Shown here: one piece after another, positions 1-6,216 of the stretch
How the letters are laid out: every line of letters begins with the position of its first letter
Position numbering within the stretch: the stretch's first letter is position 1
Assembly (NCBI GenBank): GCA_016193195.1
Contig: JACPSQ010000103.1
Coordinates: 1-15,229 of the forward strand
Origin: Candidatus Omnitrophota bacterium
GTDB taxonomy: Bacteria > Omnitrophota > Gorgyraeia > Aquiviventales > Aquiviventaceae
Direction: 5' to 3'
Length of the DNA stretch: 15,229 bases
Notes under the pieces: model-generated
Seen by the model: the letters and a program-made list of their open reading frames with translations, nothing else
What the model was told of the DNA's origin: nothing
Databases searched by the model: none
Translations under genes and position numbers: made by a program

Positions 1-15
1 CCCCGAGCAGCGGCT

Positions 16-100
16 CTGAGTTTCGAGCGGCCACGGTCCCCCGATGCTTCGCTTTGCTTCGCAAAGCGAAGCAAAGCGACGGGGGGAGCGAGAAACTCAG
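16..100. repeat. Nested palindromic element
   Basis: Three stems are stacked around one centre. The outer stem is CTGAGTTTC (16-24) with GAAACTCAG (92-100). The middle stem is TCCCCCG (37-43) with CGGGGGGA (80-87), one extra G. The apical hairpin is a perfect 13-bp stem, 49-61 with 67-79, around the loop CAAAG. The build resembles the other interrupted palindromes in this window but the sequence is different. A role as transcript end or as a mobile repeat is inference. Confidence 0.6.
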
Positions 101-132
101 CGCAGCGCAGCCCCGCGCGTCCCTCGCTTTCG

Positions 133-160
133 CTCGGGATCCTCGGCGAGGAATCCCGAG
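133..160. repeat. GC-rich hairpin
   Basis: CTCGGGATCCTCG (133-145) pairs with CGAGGAATCCCGAG (147-160) with one bulged A and a single-base loop. The stem is strong but has no T-tract on either side, so its function is unknown. Confidence 0.5.
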
Positions 161-243
161 GCCAACGGCCGAGGGAGTGGGCGGGGCAAGCGGCGCGGCG
201 AGGGGCCTGCCGTGGCAGGACCCGCCACAGCCATGTAGACGGA

Positions 244-1059
244 CTAGGACCATGAGAGCGCTTTGGAGCGGTTCGCGGCGGCCCTCAGCGCCTCCACGAA
301 ATGCTTGACGACGCGCCGCTTGGCTAACACCTTCAAGGCGGCCTCCGTCGTTCCCCCTTTTGACGCGACCTTTCCGATCAGGATCGCGGCGGGCTCCCCG
401 GAGGTCTGCAGCAGCCGCGCGCTTCCTTCCAGCGTCCGTTGAATCGCCCGGGAGGCGATGGAGCGCGGCAACCCCAGCGATCGCGCGGCGGTCTCCCACG
501 CCTGGACGAGGAAGAAGACGTAGGCGGGGCCGGAACCGCTGACGGCCGTGATGGCATCGAAGCAGCGTTCCGGCACCTCCACGACGTCGCCAACGGCCCC
601 GAAGATGGCGAGGGCGATGGCGCGATGGCGCGTCGTTGCCCGTCGCCCCGACGCGATCGCGGAAAACCCGCTGCCCACGGTCGCCGCCAGGTTCGGCATG
701 ACGCGCACAAGCGGGACGCCAGGGAGTCGAGCCTGTAACCACCGGAGGGTGATCCCGGCCGCGATCGAGATGACGAGCTGTCGGGGGCCGACCGCGGAGG
801 CGATCTCTGCCATCAACTCAGGAAACTGCTGCGGCTTCACGGCCAGGATGACGACATCCGATCGGCGGACGACGGATGCGTTGTCGTCCGTCGCAGCCAG
901 GCCGAGACGGCGGGCGGCTGCCCGCGCCGTCGCTGAGGGATCGGCGGCAAGGACGGCGCGCCGAGGGAAGCCCTGCGCCAGCAGCCCCTGGATCAGCGCC
1001 CGACCCATCGTCCCTGCGCCAATGACGCCAATCGTTAATCCACGAAGGGATTTCATCAT
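244..1059 (-). CDS. proC: Pyrroline-5-carboxylate reductase
   Basis: This cytoplasmic enzyme makes the last step of proline synthesis, the NAD(P)H-dependent reduction of 1-pyrroline-5-carboxylate. The 271-residue product has the N-terminal Rossmann motif GVIGAGTMG (residues 11-19), the VKPQ segment, VRVMPNLAATVGSG, and the C-terminal dimer and active-site signatures SGSGPAYVFF and SKGGTTEAAL. Length matches the family (about 270). The open frame runs on upstream into yggS in another frame, but homology begins at ATG ATG AAA. I chose the first ATG (1059), about 10 nt after the yggS stop, with a weak GGACGG upstream; the second ATG (1056) or a GTG at 1062 are alternatives. proC next to yggS behind a division cluster is a familiar arrangement in several phyla; nothing links proline synthesis to division beyond co-transcription. 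Confidence 0.93.
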   Translation of the reverse strand: MMKSLRGLTIGVIGAGTMGRALIQGLLAQGFPRRAVLAADPSATARAAARRLGLAATDDNASVVRRSDVVILAVKPQQFPELMAEIASAVGPRQLVISIAAGITLRWLQARLPGVPLVRVMPNLAATVGSGFSAIASGRRATTRHRAIALAIFGAVGDVVEVPERCFDAITAVSGSGPAYVFFLVQAWETAARSLGLPRSIASRAIQRTLEGSARLLQTSGEPAAILIGKVASKGGTTEAALKVLAKRRVVKHFVEALRAAANRSKALSWS

Positions 1060-1069
1060 CACCGTCCGC

Positions 1070-1900
1070 TTACGGCCCACTGAAGATCGCAGAGCCGATG
1101 CGCACGAGATCCGCGCCCTCCTCGATGGCGACCTCAAAGTCCTGGGACATGCCCATCGATAAGAGCAGTGATGGGTGATGGGTGATGGGTGATGGGTGGG
1201 GAAAAAGATGTTGGATGCTATCGCGGAGCATGCGCAGTTGTCGGAAGTAGGGACGAACTCGCTCAGGATCGTCTGTGAAGGGCGCAAGGGTCATGAGCCC
1301 TTTGAGACAAAGATGGGGTAATTGCGCAATGGCGCGTACCAGGGTAGGCGCCTCGTCTAGAGCACATCCAAACTTGGTGGCTTCGCCAGACACATTGACT
1401 TGAATGAACACTTCGAGTGGCTTCACGGAGCTTTTGCCTAGAGCCTTGAGCCTAGAGCCTTGAGCCAACTTCGCGGCCTGACGATCGAGCTCCTTGACGA
1501 GCGCCTGTGAATCCACCGAGTGGATAACGTCAAAGAGCTCTACCACGTGCTTGGCCTTGTTCGATTGCAGGTGGCCGACCAGGTGCCACCGCACCTGCTG
1601 CTCAAGGCTGAAGGCTGAAGGCTGATCTGAAAAACGCTCAAGGTTCAAGGTTCGAGGCTGAAGGGAATTGCCTGGAGCCTGGAGCCTTGAGCCTAGAGCG
1701 ACTCGTTTCGCGCGGGCTTCCTGGACGCGGTTTTCGCCGATGTCCGTGATCCCAAGTGCGACCGCCTGCTCGATCGTCTCTGGGGGGAGTCCCTTCGTCA
1801 CGCACACCAAGGTGACTGACGTGGGGTCGCGGCCGCTGCGTTGACAGGCCTCGTTGATCCGTTGCCGAACGAGTTCAACGCGTTCTCTCAGGGAGCTCAT
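1070..1900 (-). CDS. yggS: YggS/PROSC-family PLP-binding protein with three repeat-derived insertions
   Basis: This family holds pyridoxal 5'-phosphate in a cytoplasmic alanine-racemase-like barrel and helps vitamin B6 and amino acid homeostasis; it has no established catalytic reaction. Family signatures are LVCVTKG with the probable PLP lysine K36, GENRVQEA (55-62), WHLVGHLQSNK (105-115), QVNVSGEATKFG (167-178), GLMTLAP and LSMGMSQDFEVAIEEGADLV. The 276 residues exceed the usual length of about 230. The excess lies in three loops encoded by repetitive DNA: about residues 70-102 and 148-157 (GGCTCAAGG type) and 232-245 (TGATGGG tandem). All keep the frame, and all conserved motifs stay intact, so the protein may still fold. 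The start at 1900 gives the expected N-terminus (SLRERVELVRQRI); no clear ribosome site is seen. Confidence 0.9.
   Translation of the reverse strand: MSSLRERVELVRQRINEACQRSGRDPTSVTLVCVTKGLPPETIEQAVALGITDIGENRVQEARAKRVALGSRLQAPGNSLQPRTLNLERFSDQPSAFSLEQQVRWHLVGHLQSNKAKHVVELFDVIHSVDSQALVKELDRQAAKLAQGSRLKALGKSSVKPLEVFIQVNVSGEATKFGCALDEAPTLVRAIAQLPHLCLKGLMTLAPFTDDPERVRPYFRQLRMLRDSIQHLFPHPSPITHHPSLLLSMGMSQDFEVAIEEGADLVRIGSAIFSGP
1169..1199. repeat. Heptanucleotide tandem repeat inside yggS
   Basis: About four copies of TGATGGG in the plus orientation. On the coding strand they read as a Pro/Ser/Ile/Thr/His stretch at about residues 232-245 of the YggS protein, between the helix ending LRDSIQ and the conserved LSMGMS motif. 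The normal family has only a few residues there, so this is an in-frame insertion or expansion. Confidence 0.75.
1435..1466. repeat. GGCTCAAGG/GGCTCTAGG repeat inside yggS (short copy)
   Basis: Two tandem copies of a 16-nt unit, GCCTAGAGCCTTGAGC in plus orientation. It encodes about residues 148-157 (QGSRLKALGK) between AAKLA and VKPLEVFIQVNVSGE, where relatives have a short loop. The unit is the same as in the copies at 1600-1699 and 1968-2045. Confidence 0.75.
1600..1699. repeat. GGCTCAAGG-type interrupted palindrome inside yggS
   Basis: Plus strand carries repeated GGCTGAAGG and CAAGGTTCAAGGTTCGAGG units (1600-1663) and then the inverse units CTGGAGCCTGGAGCC and TTGAGCCTAGAGC (1671-1699), so the element is a degenerate inverted repeat. 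It encodes about residues 70-102 of YggS, inserted between RVQEARAKRVAL and VRWHLVGHLQSNK. Frame is kept and no stop is introduced. Confidence 0.8.
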
Positions 1901-1967
1901 ACATCTTGCGACGCGAAACGTATGGGGGTTACTCTAACACAGTCGACAGGGAGGGTCAACGATACCT

Positions 1968-2045
1968 GCTCAAGGCTCTAGGTTCGAGGCTCGAGGCTCG
2001 AGGCTCGAGGCACTTGCCTAGAGCCTTCAGCCTAGAGCCTCGAGC
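1968..2045. repeat. GGCTCGAGG-type interrupted palindrome between ftsA and yggS
   Basis: Left half (1968-2010): GCTCAAGGCTCTAGG followed by three GGCTCGAGG-like units. Right half (2015-2045): GCCTAGAGCC, TTCAGCC, TAGAGCCTCGAGC, the inverse of the left. It belongs to the same family as the insertions in yggS and fills over half of the 149-nt gap at the place where ftsZ is normally found. Confidence 0.8.
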
Positions 2046-2049
2046 GCAA

Positions 2050-3183
2050 TTAGAAATACTCGGTGAGGATGGTTCTCGTGCGGTCAATGAGCCGGTTGAA
2101 GAGGCGTGGTGAGCGCGAGGTGAAGCCGTGTGAAGCGTGTGTGGCTTGCTCCAACAACCCGATGGCGGAGCTCAACGTGATTTGTCGAGAGAGGTCGCGG
2201 AGGGTGTTCACCCGTTGGCTCCGGCACAATGACGTCGGGATCCGCGTGGTCCGTTCGAGCCACTCCACGAAGCCGTCCATGAGGCCGCCCCTGCCGCTCA
2301 CCAGCAGCACATCCGGGCGCGGCTGATCGGCGAGCAGCTCCTCAAGCGTCTCCTGAACGGATCCCCAGTGGCGTTCGATAAGGGCGCGGACGTCGGCTTT
2401 TCTGCAGGCGGTGCCTCCCAGACTCCACGCCATCGCCTGGTCCATGGTCACATGCAGTTCCTTCGCGATCGCGATCGAGAGCGTCAGCCCGCCCCACGGC
2501 ATCGTGCGCGAGTCCTGGAGGACGCCTTCCAGGAAGAGCCCCACGTCGGTGGTGAGCCCTCCCATGTCAATGAGCAGCCCGCGCTTCGCCGTGCGCGTGT
2601 CATCTGGCACGCCGGCCCATGCGGCAGGGAGCGTGTAGGTCAGTCGGGCCACTTCAAGGCCGGCAGACTCGACCGCCTGGACGAGCGCCCGGCGGGCGGC
2701 CATCGGCAGCGTGACGATATGGAACGACCCGACGAGGCGGGTGGCGGAGAGTCCGCGGGGGTCGCGCACGCCCTCGAATCCATTGCCGGCGCAGCCGATC
2801 CGCTCGATCATCAGCGGGTCGCGGTCAACGCCGAGCACTTGGTTGAGGGCGCGGGTCTCTAACCGCTCGAGGTCTTGGGCTCGAACCGGTATCGGTTCAT
2901 CCCCGAGGCTGATCGCCACGCGGACCCGCTCACTCGTGAGCGCCGGATGGGTCACGGCGACAAGCGCATAATGAAAGTCCCCGGGGACCATCGTCGTCTC
3001 AAGCGCCTGTTCAACGGCCTGACCCACCATGAGGGGATCCCCCAGCCACGCGTCGCTCAACACCCGATAGGGGACCACGCTGCTGCCGAGGAGCTCGAAT
3101 CCGCTCGAGTGCTCATGGGGCAGGCCAATGGCGCAGGCGACCTTCGTTGATCCGATATCAAGCGCAACAAGCGGCGTATTCAT
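2050..3183 (-). CDS. ftsA: Cell division protein FtsA (actin-like membrane anchor), divergent
   Basis: FtsA polymerises on ATP at the inner face of the membrane, tethers FtsZ and recruits later divisome proteins. The 377-residue product has the phosphate-1 loop LVALDIGSTKVACAIG (5-20), a region at about 80-165 fitting the 1C (SHS2) domain, the phosphate-2 loop LLIDMGGLTTDVGLF (203-217, a variant of DxGGGTTD), the adenosine motif LLVSGRGGLMDGF (293-305), and a C-terminal amphipathic helix LFNRLIDRTRTILTEYF typical of the membrane-targeting tail. It is somewhat shorter than E. coli FtsA (420). The frame stays open to 3288 through repeat DNA, but homology starts at the ATG at 3183; AGAGG touches that ATG, too close for an ideal ribosome site. 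It follows ftsQ after a repeat-filled gap. Its expected downstream partner ftsZ is missing. Confidence 0.9.
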   Translation of the reverse strand: MNTPLVALDIGSTKVACAIGLPHEHSSGFELLGSSVVPYRVLSDAWLGDPLMVGQAVEQALETTMVPGDFHYALVAVTHPALTSERVRVAISLGDEPIPVRAQDLERLETRALNQVLGVDRDPLMIERIGCAGNGFEGVRDPRGLSATRLVGSFHIVTLPMAARRALVQAVESAGLEVARLTYTLPAAWAGVPDDTRTAKRGLLIDMGGLTTDVGLFLEGVLQDSRTMPWGGLTLSIAIAKELHVTMDQAMAWSLGGTACRKADVRALIERHWGSVQETLEELLADQPRPDVLLVSGRGGLMDGFVEWLERTTRIPTSLCRSQRVNTLRDLSRQITLSSAIGLLEQATHASHGFTSRSPRLFNRLIDRTRTILTEYF

Positions 3184-3201
3184 CCTCTGAATGACCACGA
3201 A

Positions 3202-3300
3202 TTTTTGATTTTGGATTTGCGATTTTGGATTGCGCTGTGACGGAACTTCATCGGTTTGGCAATCCGAAATCCAAAATCTAAAATCCAAAATCTAAAATGC
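3202..3300. repeat. AT-rich interrupted palindrome between ftsQ and ftsA
   Basis: The left arm (about 3202-3233) contains GATTTTGGATTTGCGATTTT and the right arm (3259-3300) contains the inverse, CCGAAATCCAAAATCTAAAA followed by further CCAAAATCTAAAA units. Its base composition is strikingly AT-rich against the GC-rich neighbours. It occupies most of the 130-nt gap and would fold in the leader just before ftsA, so it could affect ftsA translation or transcript stability; that is inference. Confidence 0.8.
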
Positions 3301-3313
3301 CGGTGACCTGGTG

Positions 3314-4255
3314 TCATGAGGAGCGGGGCCCAATGACGGGCTCCTTGAATCGCACGTCAAGGTACTTCACGGCGAACGGTGATCGGGCGACGGCCTTGAG
3401 CGCCGCTTGAAGCCTCTTCAGATGCGTGTCGAGCTCGGGTTCTGAGCCGCAGCGCACCTCGATGCCTCCGCCGGCCTGACCAGGGTCCGGCACAGCCTGA
3501 TGCAGCGTCGAGGCGTCAATGATGAAACGGATCTGTTGCGGATCCGCCACGCTGATCTCGGTCAGATGCTGAGCGAGGGGTAACGGCAGCCGACGCCATT
3601 TCTGCAGGATGCGCAGGGCCAACCGGAGCCGCTCATCCGTATTGTCCCTCCCCACCCTGAGAGCCGTCCCTGCCTGCTCGAGCCCCGTCAGACGAACCCG
3701 GTGAGGGGCGGGCTCAGCGCTCCCTTGAGGGAGGATAAAGCCGCTCTGATCGACGGGATGCCACCCCCCCACCTGGTTCGGCCTGCCTCCGGCAGGCCGT
3801 GCCGTCACTGGCTCGGGGGAGTGGGCCCCGCCGTCTGGCGGGGCAACCAGGTGGGGGGGCCATCGGTCGAGCCGTACCTGGGCGACGAGGGTGCGGGGGA
3901 TCGCCTCGATCTGGATGGCGTTCGGCAATTGACGGACGACGCGGACGTCTCTCAACCATGGCTGCTGCTGCTTGAGCTGATCAGCGAGCACATGGAGATC
4001 CAACCCCCAGAGGTTCGTGCCGATGATCGGCTCCCGCAAGGTCAAGGAATGGCCGGGGGGAAACGACACCTGCGTAATGCGAAACGCATCAGCCTGCTGC
4101 GCATAGCCCCAGAGCGCCCACAGGGCCATCGCGAGCAAGGAGCAGAGGATGAGGAGCTGTGGGCGTTGCGCGACGCGGCGTCCCAACGCCCAGAGCCGCC
4201 GACCCAGGGATGGGAGCAGCCCTGCCGTTCGTCGTCGCCGTTTACGCGCGCTCAT
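3314..4255 (-). CDS. ftsQ: Cell division protein FtsQ/DivIB carrying an in-frame inserted element
   Basis: FtsQ is a single-pass divisome protein whose POTRA and beta domains lie outside the inner membrane and bind FtsB/FtsL. The 313-residue product has a basic cytoplasmic head (MSARKRRRR), one membrane segment at about residues 33-51, a POTRA-like region (FRITQVSF to LPNAIQIEAIPRTLVAQV, 58-127) and the usual continuation WHPVDQSGFILP. Residues 133-164 are Pro/Gly-rich and encoded exactly by a 96-bp palindromic element (3764-3859), flanked by Trp132 and Trp165. Removing the element and one Trp gives VRLDRWHPVDQSGFILP, which fits the family. The start ATG at 4255 abuts the ddl stop (TAG then ATG), implying coupled translation. 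FtsQ diverges fast, so the assignment rests on architecture and position between ddl and ftsA. Confidence 0.87.
   Translation of the reverse strand: MSARKRRRRTAGLLPSLGRRLWALGRRVAQRPQLLILCSLLAMALWALWGYAQQADAFRITQVSFPPGHSLTLREPIIGTNLWGLDLHVLADQLKQQQPWLRDVRVVRQLPNAIQIEAIPRTLVAQVRLDRWPPHLVAPPDGGAHSPEPVTARPAGGRPNQVGGWHPVDQSGFILPQGSAEPAPHRVRLTGLEQAGTALRVGRDNTDERLRLALRILQKWRRLPLPLAQHLTEISVADPQQIRFIIDASTLHQAVPDPGQAGGGIEVRCGSEPELDTHLKRLQAALKAVARSPFAVKYLDVRFKEPVIGPRSS
3764..3859. mobile_element. C7-ACCTG palindromic element, copy 1 (in ftsQ)
   Basis: 96 bp bounded by inverted ends CCCCCCCACCTGGTT and AACCAGGTGGGGGGG. Between them sit two perfect hairpins: GGCCTGCC-TCC-GGCAGGCC (3780-3798) and GCCCCGCC-GTCT-GGCGGGGC (3825-3844), giving a terminal stem with two arms. 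The flanks are CCA on both sides (3761-3763 and 3860-3862), a possible 3-bp target duplication. The length is 32 codons and is translated without a stop. It has no coding capacity of its own for a transposase, so it would have to be moved in trans. Confidence 0.75.
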
Positions 4256-5338
4256 CTAAAGAGGCGCAGCCCCCCCACCTGTCCGCCAAGACGGCTTTGA
4301 GTGCTCAACAGGCAGCCGTCTTGGCCAGGGGCGCTCCGACAGTGTAGGGCTCGCCGAAGGCGAACCCAGACAGGTGGGGGGGCACGCCATCATCACCAGC
4401 CGCTCACACAACTCTTCATAGGAGACCCCGATGTAGGCGGCCGCCTTCGGCAGCAGGCTGGTCGGTGTGAATCCAGGGATCGTATTGACTTCGAGGATCA
4501 CCGGCACGTTGTCACGATTGAGGATCATGTCCGTCCTCGACAGATGTCGGCATCCCAATGCCTGGTGCGCCGCCAGACCCGCAGCCTGCGCCATCTGCGC
4601 CGTGGCGGGTGGCAAGACGGCTGGGACGACGTACTCGGTGGCGCCCACCGTGTACTTGGCGGTGTAATTGAAAAACGGCTGGCTGGGGCGAATCTCCACG
4701 ACCGGCAGGGGCTCATCCCCCAGGACGCCGACCGTCAGCTCGCGTCCGGCAACGAACTCCTCGATCAACACGCGATCGCCATAGCGGCTGGCCGCGTCCA
4801 CGGCCGGCTCGAGCTCTTCCTCCCGACGGACGATGGACACGCCGAGGCTTGAGCCTTGATTCGTCGGCTTCACCACGAGGGGGTAGGCACGGGTGGTCGT
4901 GATCGCCTCAGCGGAGCCCCGCCTCAGATCGACCACCTGCCAGTCAGGAACCTCCAGGCCGGCCGCTTGAAACCGTCTCCTGGAAGCGACCTTATCCAGG
5001 CCGAGCCGGCTGGCGACGGCATCCGAGCCGGTGTAGGCGAGGCGGAGCCCCTCGCACAACTGCTGGATCGTGCCATCTTCGCCAAAGGCCCCGTGCAGGG
5101 CGATGAAGGCGAGGTCGGCTCCGATCCGCTGGAGCGCGCCCTCGACGAACCCGCAGGCTTCCCGGACAGAGAGGTCTCTCGGAATGACCACCGGCTCAGC
5201 CATCCAGCGGCGTCGAGTGAGGGCCACCGCGACCCCCTGACCGCTCTTCAGGGAAATCCCGTATTCCTCGGACGGGCCCCCCATCAGGACCGCCACCTTC
5301 CGCCATTCGCGACCCGCAATAGCCGTTATGGGCTCCAT
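4256..5338 (-). CDS. ddl: D-alanine--D-alanine ligase with element-derived C-terminus
   Basis: Ddl joins two D-alanines with ATP in the cytoplasm; MurF adds the dipeptide to the stem peptide. The 360-residue product shows GGPSEEYGISLKSG (20-33), LHGAFGEDGTIQQ (81-93), the ATP-grasp segment VVKPTNQGSSLGV (155-168), FFNYTAKYTVGATEYVVPA (222-240) and the metal-binding ILEVNTIPGFTPTSLLPK (281-298). The family is about 310 long and normally ends soon after YEELCERLV. Here residues about 319-357 come from an inserted palindromic element (4270-4382) whose length is not a multiple of three, so the original end has been replaced and the new stop directly abuts ftsQ. I chose the ATG at 5338, which overlaps murB by 13 nt and has GGGGGA just upstream; the longer open frame lacks homology. 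The catalytic core is intact. Confidence 0.94.
   Translation of the reverse strand: MEPITAIAGREWRKVAVLMGGPSEEYGISLKSGQGVAVALTRRRWMAEPVVIPRDLSVREACGFVEGALQRIGADLAFIALHGAFGEDGTIQQLCEGLRLAYTGSDAVASRLGLDKVASRRRFQAAGLEVPDWQVVDLRRGSAEAITTTRAYPLVVKPTNQGSSLGVSIVRREEELEPAVDAASRYGDRVLIEEFVAGRELTVGVLGDEPLPVVEIRPSQPFFNYTAKYTVGATEYVVPAVLPPATAQMAQAAGLAAHQALGCRHLSRTDMILNRDNVPVILEVNTIPGFTPTSLLPKAAAYIGVSYEELCERLVMMACPPTCLGSPSASPTLSERPWPRRLPVEHSKPSWRTGGGAAPL
4270..4382. mobile_element. C7-ACCTG palindromic element, copy 2 (3' end of ddl)
   Basis: 113 bp bounded by CCCCCCCACCTGTC and GACAGGTGGGGGGG. Inside are a long hairpin with perfect 12-bp arms GCCAAGACGGCT (4285-4296) and AGCCGTCTTGGC (4314-4325), topped by TTGAG-TG-CTCAA, and a second hairpin GGGCTCGCC-GAA-GGCGAACCC (4347-4367) with one mismatch. 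Architecture matches copy 1 but the internal arms differ completely. Flanks CAG and CAC are only a near match for a 3-bp duplication. Confidence 0.72.
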
Positions 5339-6216
5339 TGTTCCCCCAGGAGCCGCACTTCGGGCTCCAGCCTGACGTGGAACTCCTGCAGGACGCGCCG
5401 TTGAATATGTTCCATGAGCGAGAGGACGTCGTCGCACGTCGCATGGCCCACGTTGACAATGAAGTTGGCGTGCCGGCAGGATACCTGCGCATCTCCGATC
5501 CGAGCGCCCTTGAGGCCGGTTTGGTCAATCAGCCGGCCCGCCCCCATGCCTGGAGGGTTCTTGAACGCGCACCCGGCGGAGGGCAATCGAACTTCTTGGG
5601 TTTGGTTGCGATACTGCAGCGCTCGATGAATGCGCTCATAGGCCGCGGGGGGCGGAACCTTCGGAAACTGCAACACCACGCCCGTCACGATGCCCGGCTC
5701 AAGCGCCGTGTAGCGGTAGCTGAACCGGAGCTGATCGCGCGTGAGCTGGCGGACCGTCCCATCAAATGAGACGAGGCTGATCTGCTGGATGAACCGGCCG
5801 ATGTCCTGGGCGTTCATCGCCACGGCCCCGCCCACCTGGCCAGGCAACCCTGCCAACGCCTCCACCCCATCCCATCCGTGCTTTGCCGCGAGGAAGACCA
5901 ACCGCTGCGTCAACAGGGCGGCCCCGCACACGAGGTGAGTCATCGGGGCCTCAGGATCGCTGATCTCTCTGATCGTCCGGAATCCCGGACCTAAGTGGAG
6001 GACAAGACCCCCAGTGCCTCGATCGGCTGCGAGCGTATTCGTCCCCCCTCCAATCACCGACACCGGCACGCCGATCCTCGAGGCCTCTCGGAGAATCGTC
6101 ACGAGCTCGTCCACCCCGGAGGGCTCTGCGAACCATTCCGCCGGCCCCCCGATTCTGAAACTCGTGTGGTTGGCGAGCACTTCACGCCGGCGAATGCAAT
6201 CGCGCGGCCAGGTCAT
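5326..6216 (-). CDS. murB: UDP-N-acetylenolpyruvoylglucosamine reductase
   Basis: MurB is the cytoplasmic FAD enzyme that reduces UDP-GlcNAc-enolpyruvate to UDP-MurNAc with NADPH. The 296-residue product has the FAD-domain motifs FRIGGPAEWF (20-29), SVIGGGTNTL (53-62) and GLPGQVGGAVAMNAQ (123-137), the SYRY arginine (R168), SAGCAFKNPPG (213-223) and the closing LEPEVRLLG. The position of the E. coli proton-donating serine appears to be Cys216; Cys occurs there in other MurB proteins to my recollection, so I do not treat it as a defect. The chosen ATG at 6216 has GGAGAG seven bases upstream; a TTG at 6231 is a less likely start. It overlaps the end of murC by 35 nt and the start of ddl by 13 nt, so all three are probably translated together. 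Confidence 0.95.
   Translation of the reverse strand: MTWPRDCIRRREVLANHTSFRIGGPAEWFAEPSGVDELVTILREASRIGVPVSVIGGGTNTLAADRGTGGLVLHLGPGFRTIREISDPEAPMTHLVCGAALLTQRLVFLAAKHGWDGVEALAGLPGQVGGAVAMNAQDIGRFIQQISLVSFDGTVRQLTRDQLRFSYRYTALEPGIVTGVVLQFPKVPPPAAYERIHRALQYRNQTQEVRLPSAGCAFKNPPGMGAGRLIDQTGLKGARIGDAQVSCRHANFIVNVGHATCDDVLSLMEHIQRRVLQEFHVRLEPEVRLLGEQWSP

Larger units (their letters stand above)
1..243. other. Non-coding region downstream of proC with several palindromes
   Basis: No believable gene is visible here; the short open frames are GC-rich shadows. The stretch holds a nested palindrome at 16-100, a hairpin at 133-160 (CTCGGGATCCTCG paired with CGAGGAATCCCGAG, one bulged base) and a small hairpin at 206-219 (CCTGCC, GT, GGCAGG). 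It follows the proC stop codon, so one of these may end the transcript. None is followed on the minus strand by a T-run, so I do not call an intrinsic terminator. Confidence 0.6.

Noticed and set aside
1..243. Intrinsic terminator after proC
   Set aside because: Strong hairpins are present but none has a following T-run on the minus strand, so termination cannot be claimed.
1169..1199. CRISPR-like direct repeat
   Set aside because: Units are 7 nt with no spacers; it is a simple tandem repeat.
1060..1287. Extended start of proC inside yggS
   Set aside because: These residues are the other-frame reading of yggS; the Rossmann fold starts at MMKSLRG.
3184..3288. N-terminal extension of ftsA through the AT-rich repeat
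   Set aside because: The frame is open but the sequence is translated repeat; FtsA homology begins at MNTPLVALDIGSTK.
5326..6216. Cys in place of Ser at the MurB proton-donor position as evidence of a dead enzyme
   Set aside because: Surrounding motif SAGCAFKNP is intact and Cys could serve the same role, so loss of function is not supported.
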